A DNA stretch of 64,000 bases from Ensifer sp. PDNC004 (GCF_016919405.1 NZ_CP070354.1:124001-188000), one strand, 5' to 3'; counted from the first letter of the stretch, positions 1 to 8,668 are shown. Translations and numbers: made by a program. The notes: generated by a model from the letters alone, not told the origin.

Positions 1-1
1 G

Positions 2-550
2 GCGAACATGCACGCCTACCGCCCGGACCGCGCGCTCGACTGGCTGCGACCGGCACTGAAGAAGTGCGCGGATCTCGGCCTGATGGTGAAGGTGCATACC
101 GGCGACGGTCCGTACTCGATCCCGACGGAGTTCTACCCGATCATCCGCGAGTTCCCGGAGGTCAACTTCATCCTGGCGCATTTCGGCGTTCAGACCGGCG
201 GCGTCTATGTGTTCGAGCCGATGCAGATGGCGCTCGACACGCCGAGTGTCTACGTGGAATCCGGCTGGTGCCTGCAGTCGCGCATCGTCGAATTCGCCAA
301 GGTTCTGCCCAAGCACAAGATCCTCTTCGGCTCCGACACGCCGCCGAACGAACCGGGCATGTGGATCAACCTCCTCGAAGTTCTCTGCCACGAGCCGCCG
401 CAGGGCCTGAACCTCGATGAGGATACGCTGGAAGATTACCTCGGCAACAACGTCGCCCGGATGATCGGCCTGGAAGCGACGAAGCCACCGGCCACCGTCG
501 AGGAAGCCGAGGCGTATCTGCGCCAGCACGGCGTCGCCCTTGCCGCGTAA
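2..550 (+). CDS. Amidohydrolase-2 family metal-dependent hydrolase, 5'-truncated by window edge
   Basis: The reading frame is open from base 2 and has no start in the window, so only the C-terminal 182 residues are seen. They align without gaps to the next gene, from its ANMHGYRPDRALDWLRP segment onward, so the missing part is about 125 residues. Visible TIM-barrel hydrolase motifs are HTGDGPY, AHFGVQTGG and the metal-site Asp in FGSDTPPNEPG. Amidohydrolase-2 enzymes (ACMSD, resorcylate decarboxylase, oxalomesaconate hydratase types) hydrolyse, hydrate or decarboxylate small carboxylic acids in the cytoplasm. It is probably co-transcribed with its paralogue 18 bases downstream. The exact substrate cannot be told from the sequence. 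Confidence 0.85.
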   Translation, partial: ANMHAYRPDRALDWLRPALKKCADLGLMVKVHTGDGPYSIPTEFYPIIREFPEVNFILAHFGVQTGGVYVFEPMQMALDTPSVYVESGWCLQSRIVEFAKVLPKHKILFGSDTPPNEPGMWINLLEVLCHEPPQGLNLDEDTLEDYLGNNVARMIGLEATKPPATVEEAEAYLRQHGVALAA

Positions 551-568
551 AATTGAACGGAGTGAACA

Positions 569-1513
569 ATGATCATCGATACCCATCTTCACCCGACCAA
601 CCTCGTCGATGAGGCGTGGCGTCACACGGGCGAGCCCTTCACCGGCGAGCGCATGCTCAAGCTGATGGACGGTCCCTATATGATCAACGGCAAACCGCGC
701 CGGATCGATATGGGCTTCATCCAGCCGCCGCCGGGCAACACCGGATACCGCGACGGCAACCGCAAGGGTCGCGACGGCATTCGCGACTACATGGCCTATT
801 GTGCCGAGCTTTGCCAGAAATACCCGGACCGCTTTATCGGCAACTTCAACTACAACCCGCGCTGGGGACCTGAAAACGGCGCGGCGGAGCTCGAATTCCA
901 CGTCAAGGAATACGGCTTCAAGATGCTGAAGCTGCACGCCAACATGCACGGCTACCGGCCCGACCGCGCGCTCGACTGGCTGCGGCCGGCGATGAAGAAG
1001 TGCGCCGAGCTCGGCGTCGTGGTGCTCATCCACACCGGCGACGGCCCGTACACCATCCCGACGATGTTCTACCCGATCATCCGCGAGTTCCCGATGGTCA
1101 ACTTCATCATCGGCCACTTCGGCATCCAGACCGGCGGCAACTACTCGTTCGAGTCCTTCTGGATGGCGATGGATACCCCGAACGTCTATTGCGAATCCGG
1201 CTGGTGCTTCCAGTCGCGCATCGTGGAGTTCGCCCAGCAGCTGCCGAAGAACAAGATCGTCTTCGGCACGGACAGCCCGCCGAACGATCCGGGCATGTGG
1301 CTGCGCGAGCTCGAAGTGCTCTGCAAGGATCCGCCGCACGGCATCAACCTCTCCGAGGACGATCTCGAAGGCTATCTCGGCAACAACATCGCCAAGCTCG
1401 TCGGCATCGACCCTTCGCCGCCGCCGCGTGACCTCCGGGACGCCCAGGCGCGCCTGAAGGATAGCTATGCCGGTGTCGACCGGGCCACGGGCAAGCACAA
1501 GGAATTTGCCTGA
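569..1513 (+). CDS. Amidohydrolase-2 family protein, tandem paralogue
   Basis: A complete 314-residue protein. The ATG is preceded by GGAG at a seven-base spacing. The N-terminal IIDTHLHP carries the HxH metal motif, followed by KLHANMHGYRP, HTGDGPY, GHFGIQTGG and the catalytic/metal Asp of FGTDSPPNDPG, the order expected of a TIM-barrel amidohydrolase-2 (about 300-340 residues). It is clearly related to the preceding truncated gene over the whole shared region, which indicates a tandem duplication or a heteromeric pair. The neighbouring UbiD/UbiX genes suggest both act on the same carboxylated, possibly aromatic or heterocyclic, substrate. Whether this enzyme hydrolyses a ring or decarboxylates is not decided. 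Confidence 0.88.
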   Translation: MIIDTHLHPTNLVDEAWRHTGEPFTGERMLKLMDGPYMINGKPRRIDMGFIQPPPGNTGYRDGNRKGRDGIRDYMAYCAELCQKYPDRFIGNFNYNPRWGPENGAAELEFHVKEYGFKMLKLHANMHGYRPDRALDWLRPAMKKCAELGVVVLIHTGDGPYTIPTMFYPIIREFPMVNFIIGHFGIQTGGNYSFESFWMAMDTPNVYCESGWCFQSRIVEFAQQLPKNKIVFGTDSPPNDPGMWLRELEVLCKDPPHGINLSEDDLEGYLGNNIAKLVGIDPSPPPRDLRDAQARLKDSYAGVDRATGKHKEFA

Positions 1514-1521
1514 GTAAAGAC

Positions 1522-1545
1522 GACGGCGCCCATCCGGGCGCCGTC
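1522..1545 (+). terminator. Strong GC hairpin between amidohydrolase and ubiD-like genes
   Basis: A perfect 10-bp stem GACGGCGCCC / GGGCGCCGTC with a four-base ATCC loop starts nine bases after the stop. It is not followed by a T-run, so it may stabilise the upstream mRNA or attenuate rather than fully terminate. Confidence 0.5.
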
Positions 1546-1572
1546 ACCCTCCCGTCGCGTCGAGGCTAAGAT

Positions 1573-2946
1573 ATGACCCAGTACCACAAGCAAGATGCCC
1601 GCAGCTTCCTCGCCGACTACAGCGCGGAGTACCCAGAAGATGTCATCACCATCGACCAGCCGGTCTTGGACGATCAGGATGCAACGGCACTGATCTGGAA
1701 CCTGGCCGAGCGGGGGCGGCACCCCATGCTGCACCTGACGAATGTTTCCGGGATCGGCAGTGAAGTGCTCTGCAACATCTTTGCCTCGCGCGACCGTATC
1801 GCCCGCCTGCTCGGGTCTACGGCCGACAGGCTGCACGAAGCCTACCAGGGACGCGCTAACCGGCCGTTCACGCCGGAGGTCCTGAAAGAAGGCCCGATCA
1901 CCCAGGAGATCATCTCGGGCGATGCCGTCGATCTTAACGCGCTCCCGATGCTCAAGCACTTCGATACGGATCGGGCGAAATACATCACCAGCGGCATCAT
2001 CATCGGCGAGCATCCGGAAACCGGTGCCGGCAATCTCAGCTACCACCGCGCGATGATTCATTCGAAGAATTCGCTTGCGACCTCGTTGCATTCGCGCGGC
2101 CATCTCTGGCGGCTGATGAACATGGCCAAGGAGAAGGGCAGGCCGATGCCGGTCGCGATGGTCATCGGCGGCCATCCGCTCTTCATGATCGCCGCCTCCG
2201 CCCGCCTTGCCTTCGGCGAAGACGAACGCGATGTCGCAGGCGGGCTGATGGGCGAACCGCTTCAGGTCGTGCGTACGCCGAAATACGGCATTCGCGTTCC
2301 CGCCCATGCCGAGATCGTGCTCGAAGGTGTGCTGGATCCCGAGGCGCATGTCGAGGAGGGGCCGTTCGGCGAGTTCACCGGCTATTCATCCGACCGCTCG
2401 ACCAACAACCTCTTCACCGTCGAAACCGTGATGCGCAGGCGCGACGCCATTCTCGTCAGCGTGGCGGGCGGCAATTCGGCCGAACACCTCAACCTCGGCC
2501 GCGTGCCGCGCGAGGCCGAGGTGGTGGAGAAACTGAAGGCGCGCTTTCCCTCGATCACCGCAGTGCACTATCCCTCGTCGGGCACGCATTTTCACGCCTA
2601 CATCGCCATGAACCAGACGCGTGAGGGGGAGGCGCGGCAGGTCATGCTCGGTCTTCTCGGCTGGGACCAGTACCTGAAGACCGTGGTCGTGGTGGACGCG
2701 GATGTCGATATTACCCGCGACAGCGAGGTGCTCTGGGCGCTCGCCACTCATTTCCAGCCGCACAAGGATGTCGTCATCATCGAGGGCCTGCCGGGCAATG
2801 CACTCGACCCCTCGGCCAGCGGCATCGGTACGACCTCGCGCATGGGGCTCGACGCGACGCGCGGCCCGAATTTCCACGGCGTGCGCGCCCGTATCAGCGA
2901 CGAGGCAAGCGCACGCGCCGCGATGCTCCTCAAAAGCGTGGGATAG
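1573..2946 (+). CDS. UbiD-family prenylated-FMN-dependent decarboxylase
   Basis: A 457-residue protein of normal UbiD length. The conserved segment EEGPFGEFTGYSSD around residues 258-271 carries the catalytic Glu of the family, and YHRAMIHSKNS lies in the prenyl-FMN/metal binding region. UbiD enzymes reversibly decarboxylate aromatic, heteroaromatic or unsaturated acids in the cytoplasm. The cofactor maker (UbiX) follows only three bases after its stop, which is the classic pairing. A GAGG precedes the ATG. With no CoA ligase or ring hydroxylase nearby, the substrate is probably a free acid made by, or fed to, the two amidohydrolases; that link is inference. Confidence 0.93.
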   Translation: MTQYHKQDARSFLADYSAEYPEDVITIDQPVLDDQDATALIWNLAERGRHPMLHLTNVSGIGSEVLCNIFASRDRIARLLGSTADRLHEAYQGRANRPFTPEVLKEGPITQEIISGDAVDLNALPMLKHFDTDRAKYITSGIIIGEHPETGAGNLSYHRAMIHSKNSLATSLHSRGHLWRLMNMAKEKGRPMPVAMVIGGHPLFMIAASARLAFGEDERDVAGGLMGEPLQVVRTPKYGIRVPAHAEIVLEGVLDPEAHVEEGPFGEFTGYSSDRSTNNLFTVETVMRRRDAILVSVAGGNSAEHLNLGRVPREAEVVEKLKARFPSITAVHYPSSGTHFHAYIAMNQTREGEARQVMLGLLGWDQYLKTVVVVDADVDITRDSEVLWALATHFQPHKDVVIIEGLPGNALDPSASGIGTTSRMGLDATRGPNFHGVRARISDEASARAAMLLKSVG

Positions 2947-2949
2947 GCG

Positions 2950-3531
2950 ATGACCCATCCAAAACGCATGATCGTTGGCATTTCGGGCGCGTCGGGCGTG
3001 GTCTACGGCAAGCGCATCCTCGAATTGCTGCGCGATCTCGAGATCGAGACGCATCTGATCATGTCGCGTGCCGCCTGCATCACGCTTGCGGCCGAGGCGA
3101 CGTTTTCCAGGCAGGACCTCGAAGCGCTGGCGACGACCACCCATTCCAACAAGGATATCGGCGCCGTCTGTTCCTCCGGTTCCTACAAGACGCTCGGCAT
3201 GATCGTCGCCCCCTGTTCGGTCAAGACGCTGGCCGAGATCGCCACGGGCACGACGGACAACCTCATTTCCCGCGCGGCCGACGTGGTGCTGAAGGAACGC
3301 CGTCGCCTCGTCCTTATGCTCAGAGAGACGCCGCTTCATCTCGGCCATATCCGCAACATGGCGCAGGTGACCGAAATGGGCGGCATCATCTATCCGCCTG
3401 TCCCGGCCTTTTATGCGAAACCCCAGAGCATCGAAGACATGGTCGACCACACCGTCGGCCGCGTGCTCGATCTCTTTGATCTCGACCCGGGTATTGTGCG
3501 CCGCTGGCGGGGAACGCAGGGAGTGGAGTGA
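2950..3531 (+). CDS. ubiX: UbiX-family flavin prenyltransferase
   Basis: A 193-residue protein. It starts with the flavin-binding MIVGISGASGVVYGKRIL and contains the typical SSGSYKT, MIVAPCSVKTLAEIATG and RRRLVLMLRETPLHLGH motifs. UbiX attaches a dimethylallyl group to FMN to give prenyl-FMN, the cofactor of UbiD. Its position directly after the UbiD-like gene suggests this copy serves that enzyme, separate from any housekeeping ubiquinone UbiX. Its stop lies two bases before the GTG of the XdhC-like gene, so the two are probably translated from one message. Confidence 0.95.
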   Translation: MTHPKRMIVGISGASGVVYGKRILELLRDLEIETHLIMSRAACITLAAEATFSRQDLEALATTTHSNKDIGAVCSSGSYKTLGMIVAPCSVKTLAEIATGTTDNLISRAADVVLKERRRLVLMLRETPLHLGHIRNMAQVTEMGGIIYPPVPAFYAKPQSIEDMVDHTVGRVLDLFDLDPGIVRRWRGTQGVE

Positions 3532-3532
3532 G

Positions 3533-4465
3533 GTGACGATCCGCATAGCCGCCGATCCGGAAACGCTTGCGCCAGAACCGCGCGCGGCCTTCCTGTCCGA
3601 CGATGCGATCGAGATATTGTCCTTTGCTGCTCGATCGCTCGAAGAGGGCCAGCCGACGGCCCTCATCACGCTCGTCGACATTCGTGGCGGTGCGGCGCGC
3701 GCCCTTGGCGCGCAAATGGTCGTGCGCGGCGATGGTCTCTATTGCGGTTTCGTCTCCGGCGGTTGCACCGAAGCGGCCGTCGCCGCAGACGCAATGTCTG
3801 CCCTCAACAAGCGCATGGATCGTCTTCTTCGACTTGGCGAAGGGTCCCCGTTTTTCGATATTGTCCTGCCCTGTGGCGGCGGTATTACCCTTGCGATCCA
3901 TGTGTTGGAGGACGCAGCCGTCTTGAGCCAGGCGCTATCCGCGCTTCAGCGTCGCTCGCCGGTGGGACTGCGCTATCACCCTGGCAAGCGCACGCTTTCA
4001 TTGCAGCGCGGTGAGGAGGCAAGCGGCTGGTATGGCGATTGCTTTGTGCGCGCCTACCGACCAAGGCCGCGGGTCGTGATCGCCGGCACGCCGCTGGAGA
4101 TCGACACGGTTGCGCGCATTGCCGTTGCCGCCGGTTACGAGACAGTCACGCTCGCGCGCGGCCAGATACCGTCGCCAGACGAACTCGACGCCGATACCGC
4201 TGTCGCGCTGCTTTTCCACGACGTTGATCGCGAATTGCCGATGCTCAGCGCAGCGCTGGCGTCGCGTGCGTTCTACATCGGCGCCCTTGGCAGCCGCCGG
4301 ACCCATGCGAAACGCTGCCAGCTGCTGCGTGATGGCGGGGGAGACGAACGTCTGCTTTCTCGCATCAAGGCGCCGATCGGCCTTTTCGACAAGGCAAGGG
4401 ATGCACGTTCACTCGCAGTATCGGTCGTGGCCGATATCGCACATGCGCGCCTGCGGCTCGATTGA
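3533..4465 (+). CDS. XdhC/CoxI-family protein (molybdoenzyme maturation)
   Basis: About 310 residues from a GTG start placed right after the ubiX stop; the same frame is open upstream but that part overlaps ubiX. The N-terminal half shows VSGGCTEAAVAADA and PCGGGITLAI, typical of the XdhC_CoxI domain. The C-terminal half is a Rossmann-like XdhC domain ending in GALGSRRTHAKR and RIKAPIGL. Members bind molybdenum cofactor and help sulfurate or insert it into xanthine-dehydrogenase-type enzymes. No such hydroxylase is in this window; the only molybdoenzyme nearby is the sulfite-oxidase-like protein downstream, which normally does not need XdhC. Its client may lie outside the window. Confidence 0.85.
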   Translation: MTIRIAADPETLAPEPRAAFLSDDAIEILSFAARSLEEGQPTALITLVDIRGGAARALGAQMVVRGDGLYCGFVSGGCTEAAVAADAMSALNKRMDRLLRLGEGSPFFDIVLPCGGGITLAIHVLEDAAVLSQALSALQRRSPVGLRYHPGKRTLSLQRGEEASGWYGDCFVRAYRPRPRVVIAGTPLEIDTVARIAVAAGYETVTLARGQIPSPDELDADTAVALLFHDVDRELPMLSAALASRAFYIGALGSRRTHAKRCQLLRDGGGDERLLSRIKAPIGLFDKARDARSLAVSVVADIAHARLRLD

Positions 4466-5131
4466 ATGTCGGTCTCGCAATCCGACGATAAGGCGCTCAA
4501 TCCAGCGTCTATCGCCAACGGTGCCAGTTGCCACGCCGATCGCTGCATGGGCGCCCGGAGCCCTTGATGAGCGGTATTGGACACGACTGGCTTTATGGTT
4601 TCGGCGAGGCTAGAAAACATACGTCCGCGCTTTCGTCATGTTTCAAACGCACCGCGAGGCAATGCTTCTCCACGCCTTGTGCCACTGAAACCGCGTGATG
4701 CATCGGCGGGAACGCCTTAGCCGCGTTCTCCGCCGTTATGTGCATCTGGGCGGGGCAGACGAACACTCCACCCACGCGCTCGAGACGAATGCAATGGCGT
4801 CGATGGTGCCGCTCGGCACGGGAGCAGCACCATCGGCGGTCATCTGGCGTCAGAACTGCTTTCCCGCCCTCACTTTGCCGCCAACGGCTTTTTCGCCGTC
4901 ACCTTCGATGTCGAAGAGCAGATCGGCCGAAAGCATCCAGAGGTCGGCCGTTTCAAGCCAGAGGCCGGCCGTGATCGAAAACACGCAGCACAAAAAAATC
5001 CGGCCTGTAATTCTGGTCGCAAGGCCGCGCGGTTCTATTTGATCATGCGGGTGCTGAAATGGCCTGAAGACCACCGCTGATCGTATGAGACCGAGCTGAC
5101 GGTTCGCTGCCGCTCGAATAAGGAGGTCCCC
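4466..5131. other. 666-base gap without a clear gene; possible decayed coding sequence
   Basis: No convincing gene with a start and ribosome site was found. Frame 2 of the + strand is open for roughly 90 codons up to the TGA at 5078-5080 and reads protein-like (for example GFFAVTFDVEEQIGRKHPEV), but it has no usable ATG and I cannot name a family. Short open frames on both strands overlap it. It may be the remnant of a gene plus the promoter region of the next gene. Confidence 0.35.
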
Positions 5132-6526
5132 TTGCCGTTGTTCATTGTGCATCATCACCGCTCGCACGAAGCCTACCTGGCGCGTGATCCGGTCAAGGGC
5201 GTGACGCTCCTGAACCATTTGAGCCGGCCAAACGCTGCTCGCCACGGTGTGTTGATCAAGGGGGAAGCGGTCGCGCAGGGCTCACATTTGCTGGTGCTCA
5301 TTGCCGAGGCAGCGGATGAAGCGATCCTTCAGGCTTTTTTGGCACCCCTCCGTAAAGCCGGGGATGTCGATGTGATGCCAGCGGTGACGTTCGCCGCGAT
5401 GGTGTCGAGCGGTGGATGCGCGGAACATCCAGTGCGTGTCTCTGCAGATACACTTGATCTGGCGGACGCCTGCCAGGATGCAGCCGAGGCCGGTCTTTTC
5501 ATCCACAGCGTCAATCCGTTGAATGGCGAGACCTCGGTGCCGGACCTTGCAGGCGGTGCCGTGATGCCAAACGGTCGGTTCTACCTGCGCAACCACTTCG
5601 ACATTCCGGCCCTTGGCGGCGACAGCTACCGGCTTTCGATCGGCGGACTGGTCGACAGGCCGTTGGAACTAAGCATGAAGGAGCTTCACAATCTTCATGC
5701 CGAAACCCGGGTGGTGACGCTTGAATGCGCTGGCAATGGCCGCAGCCTCTTCGATCCGGCCGTGCCCGGCGAAGCCTGGGGGCTAGGCGCCGTCAGCACT
5801 GCAGAGTGGACCGGCGTTCGTCTGATGGACGTGCTTGAGCGAGCGGGACTGCGAGCCGGCGCGAGCGAGCTCACCTTTCGCGGCGCTGACAGCGGGGTCG
5901 TTGACGGGCATGATGCGCCGGTCCGTTTTGAACGCGGCCTCAGCCTGGAGCAGGTCCGGGAAACGGATGCGATTCTTGCCTATGACATGAACGGCGAACC
6001 GCTGTCGCCGCTTCATGGCTATCCGTTGCGGCTGATTGTGCCCGGCTGGTATGCGGTGGCGTCCGTCAAGTGGCTGACCGAGATTAGCGTTACCGACCAA
6101 GCCTGCGATGCGTACTACCAGGCGGAGAAGTACTGGTACGAGTGGACGCGAAATGGGCACGATGAACGCGCACAGGTGAAGCTGATGAACGTGCGAGCGT
6201 TGATATCGTCGCCTGGAGAGGGGGAGAGCCTTTCGCGCGGCGACACCGCGATCCGTGGGGTCGCGTGGTCGGGCACTGGGGCCATTTCCAGGGTCGATGT
6301 CAGCCTAAACGGCGGCCCGTGGCGCGAGGCACGGCTCGTTGGCGAACGACGACACTCTGCCTGGCAATGGTGGGAGTTGATCACTCGACTTGAGGAGATC
6401 GGTCCACTCACCGTGCGAGCACGTGCCACCGACATGACAGGCCGAACGCAACCCGAGCGAGCCGAGTGGAACCGTCTCGGCTACGGCAATAACTCGATCC
6501 ACTCCGTCGCAGCGCGGGTGCTCTGA
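5132..6526 (+). CDS. DUF3303-like domain fused to sulfite-oxidase-type molybdopterin enzyme
   Basis: A 464-residue protein starting at TTG, chosen because AAGGAGG sits 5 bases upstream. Residues 1 to about 97 resemble a DUF3303/YCII-like ferredoxin-fold domain (LFIVHHHR...). Residues about 130-340 are the oxidoreductase molybdopterin domain, with the Mo-ligand Cys in VTLECAGNGRS and the VPGWYAVASVKWL segment. Residues about 345-464 form the Mo-co dimerisation domain. No signal peptide is seen, unlike periplasmic SorA-type sulfite dehydrogenases, so it is predicted cytoplasmic. Sulfite oxidation is the family reaction, but substrate and electron acceptor are unknown here. The LysR gene downstream is convergent. 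Confidence 0.85.
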   Translation: MPLFIVHHHRSHEAYLARDPVKGVTLLNHLSRPNAARHGVLIKGEAVAQGSHLLVLIAEAADEAILQAFLAPLRKAGDVDVMPAVTFAAMVSSGGCAEHPVRVSADTLDLADACQDAAEAGLFIHSVNPLNGETSVPDLAGGAVMPNGRFYLRNHFDIPALGGDSYRLSIGGLVDRPLELSMKELHNLHAETRVVTLECAGNGRSLFDPAVPGEAWGLGAVSTAEWTGVRLMDVLERAGLRAGASELTFRGADSGVVDGHDAPVRFERGLSLEQVRETDAILAYDMNGEPLSPLHGYPLRLIVPGWYAVASVKWLTEISVTDQACDAYYQAEKYWYEWTRNGHDERAQVKLMNVRALISSPGEGESLSRGDTAIRGVAWSGTGAISRVDVSLNGGPWREARLVGERRHSAWQWWELITRLEEIGPLTVRARATDMTGRTQPERAEWNRLGYGNNSIHSVAARVL

Positions 6527-6667
6527 GGAACGGGTTTGTCCGCAATCGAAGAATACGAGAAAATGCAACTTACAGTCGAGAAAGGACTGAATGTCGATTG
6601 CTCCTGGCGACGCAGGCGATGTGCAGCCCCAGCCTGGGCTCCCCGGATCGGCACAGGACAGTGCGGG

Positions 6668-7594
6668 TCACTCCGCTCCGAACGAACTGGACCGAACGCC
6701 CGGCAGATGAAAGCTCTGCTGGAAATAGGAACGAAGCGCCGTCATGGCCGGCGTGAATTCCGCGCCTCGGCGCCAGGCAAGCCCGACATCCATCGCCGGA
6801 ACTGCGTCGCGCACGTCGATCGTTTCGATACGGCGCCCTTCCAGTGACCAGGGACGGTGAACCATGTCGGAGAGGATCGCCACGCCCTGGCTGTTGGCTA
6901 CCAGAGACCGAACCGCCTCGACCGACGAGGTCCGAAGGATGACGCGCGGTTGATAGGTCGATGCGCTCCAGTATTTGAGCGAGGTATGAGCGGCCTCATC
7001 GACCGTCAGCATGATATAGGGTTCCTGGGCGATCTCGCGAAAGCCGACATTGTCGCGCGCAAGCAACGGATGCTGGGCGGGAACCCAGAGACGCCGCGTC
7101 GAACTCATGAGTTTTTCGGTCTGAAGCGCGGGATTGAGGATATTGGAGGTGAGCAGGACGGCCATATCGTAGCGGTTCGTCAGCAACCCCTCCTCGATCG
7201 ACTCACGATTGAGTTCGTACAACTGAACCTTGAGCTTCGGGAATAGCCGCCGAAGCCGTTCTATATGTTGCGGCAGGAAGTAGCCGATCACCGTATAGGT
7301 GGCGGCTATAGCCAGCGTACCCTCCACCGAACTGCTCACCACGTTGAGATGCGTTGCCTCATCGACCTTCTTCAAGATCTCGTAGGCATGCGAGAGAAAC
7401 TGACGGCCTGCCATGGTCAGATCCATGCCGCTCGGCGTGCGCAGGAAGAGGCTGGCGCCCACGATGCGCTCCAACTCCTTGATCGCGGTGGTAATCGCTG
7501 ACTGCGAAATGGAGAGATCGACGGCAGCCTGCGAGATCTGCCCCAATTCGGCGGTGGCGACGAAATAGCGAAGCTGGCGAAGGCTGATCGACAT
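6668..7594 (-). CDS. LysR-family transcriptional regulator
   Basis: A 308-residue protein. The N-terminal winged helix-turn-helix (residues about 3-62, LRQLRYFVATAELGQISQAAVDLSISQSAITTAIK read in parts) is followed by a periplasmic-binding-protein-like co-inducer domain (about 90-295). It is divergent from the LamB/YcsF gene, and the intergenic region holds two inverted repeats suited to LysR binding. By the usual LysR arrangement it probably activates the pxpA-accB-accC-pxpB-pxpC-like operon in response to its substrate. The effector is unknown. Confidence 0.93.
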   Translation of the reverse strand: MSISLRQLRYFVATAELGQISQAAVDLSISQSAITTAIKELERIVGASLFLRTPSGMDLTMAGRQFLSHAYEILKKVDEATHLNVVSSSVEGTLAIAATYTVIGYFLPQHIERLRRLFPKLKVQLYELNRESIEEGLLTNRYDMAVLLTSNILNPALQTEKLMSSTRRLWVPAQHPLLARDNVGFREIAQEPYIMLTVDEAAHTSLKYWSASTYQPRVILRTSSVEAVRSLVANSQGVAILSDMVHRPWSLEGRRIETIDVRDAVPAMDVGLAWRRGAEFTPAMTALRSYFQQSFHLPGVRSSSFGAE

Positions 7595-7603
7595 CGACTT
7601 CTC

Positions 7604-7640
7604 TTCTGATTTTTCGATAGCGCAGGCTGGAAAATCAGAA
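7604..7640. promoter_or_regulatory. Perfect 10-bp inverted repeat upstream of lysR
   Basis: TTCTGATTTT at 7604-7613 and AAAATCAGAA at 7631-7640 are exact inverted copies separated by 17 bases. The site starts ten bases upstream of the LysR start codon, fitting an autoregulatory operator. It could also form a hairpin in the lysR leader. Confidence 0.55.
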
Positions 7641-7768
7641 AGCCTGCCCGCTCCTTGTGCAGATACTTGACCGCGTTTCGTGCAGATCAGCCTAAACGGC
7701 CGTATTAACGGTATTTTTTCATGGACGAGATTGCAACCACGAATTCTGAAAAACAGATATAGGGCATA

Positions 7769-7786
7769 TGAAAATAGAATTTTTCA
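7769..7786. promoter_or_regulatory. AT-rich inverted repeat upstream of the pxpA-like gene
   Basis: TGAAAA and TTTTCA flank six bases (TAGAAT) in a markedly AT-rich patch about 80 bases before the pxpA-like start. It fits a LysR-type recognition element and the operon promoter region. Confidence 0.4.
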
Positions 7787-7865
7787 AATGCAGTAAATGC
7801 TCATAGCGTTTCCCTATTGAAGGTTTGGCCGGCTTTCGAGGCGGCCCTGATCGAAGGGAATGGTC

Positions 7866-8642
7866 TTGCTCGACGTCGTCGACATCAACTGTGACATGGG
7901 AGAAGCCTTCGGTCGCTGGCACATAGGCGACACGGACGATGCGACGCTCATGGCGCTGATCAGCTCCGCCAACATTGCCGCGGGCTTCCACGCCGGGGAT
8001 CCCAATCTGATGGACGAGACCGTGCGGCTTGCCGCCGAGCATGGCGTCGGCATTGGGGCGCACCCGGGTTACCGTGACTTGCAGGGCTTCGGTCGTCGCA
8101 GGATCGCCGGCACCGCACGCGAACTGGTCAACGATATCGTCTACCAGGTGGGTGCCATCCGCGAATTTGCAAGACGGCACGGCACCAGCCTGCAGCATGT
8201 GAAGCCGCACGGCGCGCTTTACATGGAGATGGCGGTCAACCGCGAACTCTCCCAGATCTTCCTGCAATATATGCGCACGGTGGCACCGACCGCCTTCGTC
8301 TTCTGCATGGCCGGTTCGGAGACGGACATCGCCGCACGCGAAGTCGGGCAGGCGGTCATACGCGAGTTCTATGCCGATCGCGACTACGACGACAGTGGTT
8401 CGATCGTCTTTACCCGCGATGCCGGGCGTCCCGACCCGGCCGCGATCGCACGCAAGGTGGTGCGCGCCTGCAAGGAAGGGCGCGTGCGCACCGTGACCGG
8501 CAGCGACATCGAGATCGCGTTCGAATCCGTCTGTTTCCATTCCGATACGCTCGGCGCACTCGATATCGTGCGCCGCATGCGGGAAGCGCTTGCGGCGGAG
8601 GGTATCCGCATCGCTCCTGTTTCACAGCTTAAAGTGGGGTGA
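7866..8642 (+). CDS. pxpA: LamB/YcsF family protein (5-oxoprolinase subunit A-like)
   Basis: About 258 residues. The in-frame ATG at 7860 lies only one base after GAAGGG, whereas the TTG at 7866 is seven bases away, so I prefer TTG. Family motifs are [41 protein letters not shown] and HVKPHGALY, matching LamB/YcsF proteins of about 250 residues. In E. coli and Bacillus, PxpA works with PxpBC to open 5-oxoproline with ATP. Here the operon also encodes a biotin carrier and biotin carboxylase, so the complex may use carboxybiotin and the lactam substrate may differ. Cytoplasmic, first gene of the operon. Confidence 0.88.
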   Translation: MLDVVDINCDMGEAFGRWHIGDTDDATLMALISSANIAAGFHAGDPNLMDETVRLAAEHGVGIGAHPGYRDLQGFGRRRIAGTARELVNDIVYQVGAIREFARRHGTSLQHVKPHGALYMEMAVNRELSQIFLQYMRTVAPTAFVFCMAGSETDIAAREVGQAVIREFYADRDYDDSGSIVFTRDAGRPDPAAIARKVVRACKEGRVRTVTGSDIEIAFESVCFHSDTLGALDIVRRMREALAAEGIRIAPVSQLKVG

Positions 8643-8652
8643 GGAAAGGTGT

Positions 8653-8668
8653 GGGCGGCAGTCCGCCC
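8653..8668 (+). terminator. Hairpin after pxpA-like gene
   Basis: GGGCGG-CAGT-CCGCCC forms a 6-bp stem with a tetraloop ten bases after the stop, with no following T-run. It is probably an intra-operon attenuator or mRNA-end stabiliser, since the next gene continues in the same direction. Confidence 0.35.

Noticed and set aside
4593..4775. A 60-codon minus-strand frame beginning MGGVFVCPAQMH
   Set aside because: It reads protein-like but has no clear ribosome site or family and overlaps other short frames; left as part of the unexplained gap.
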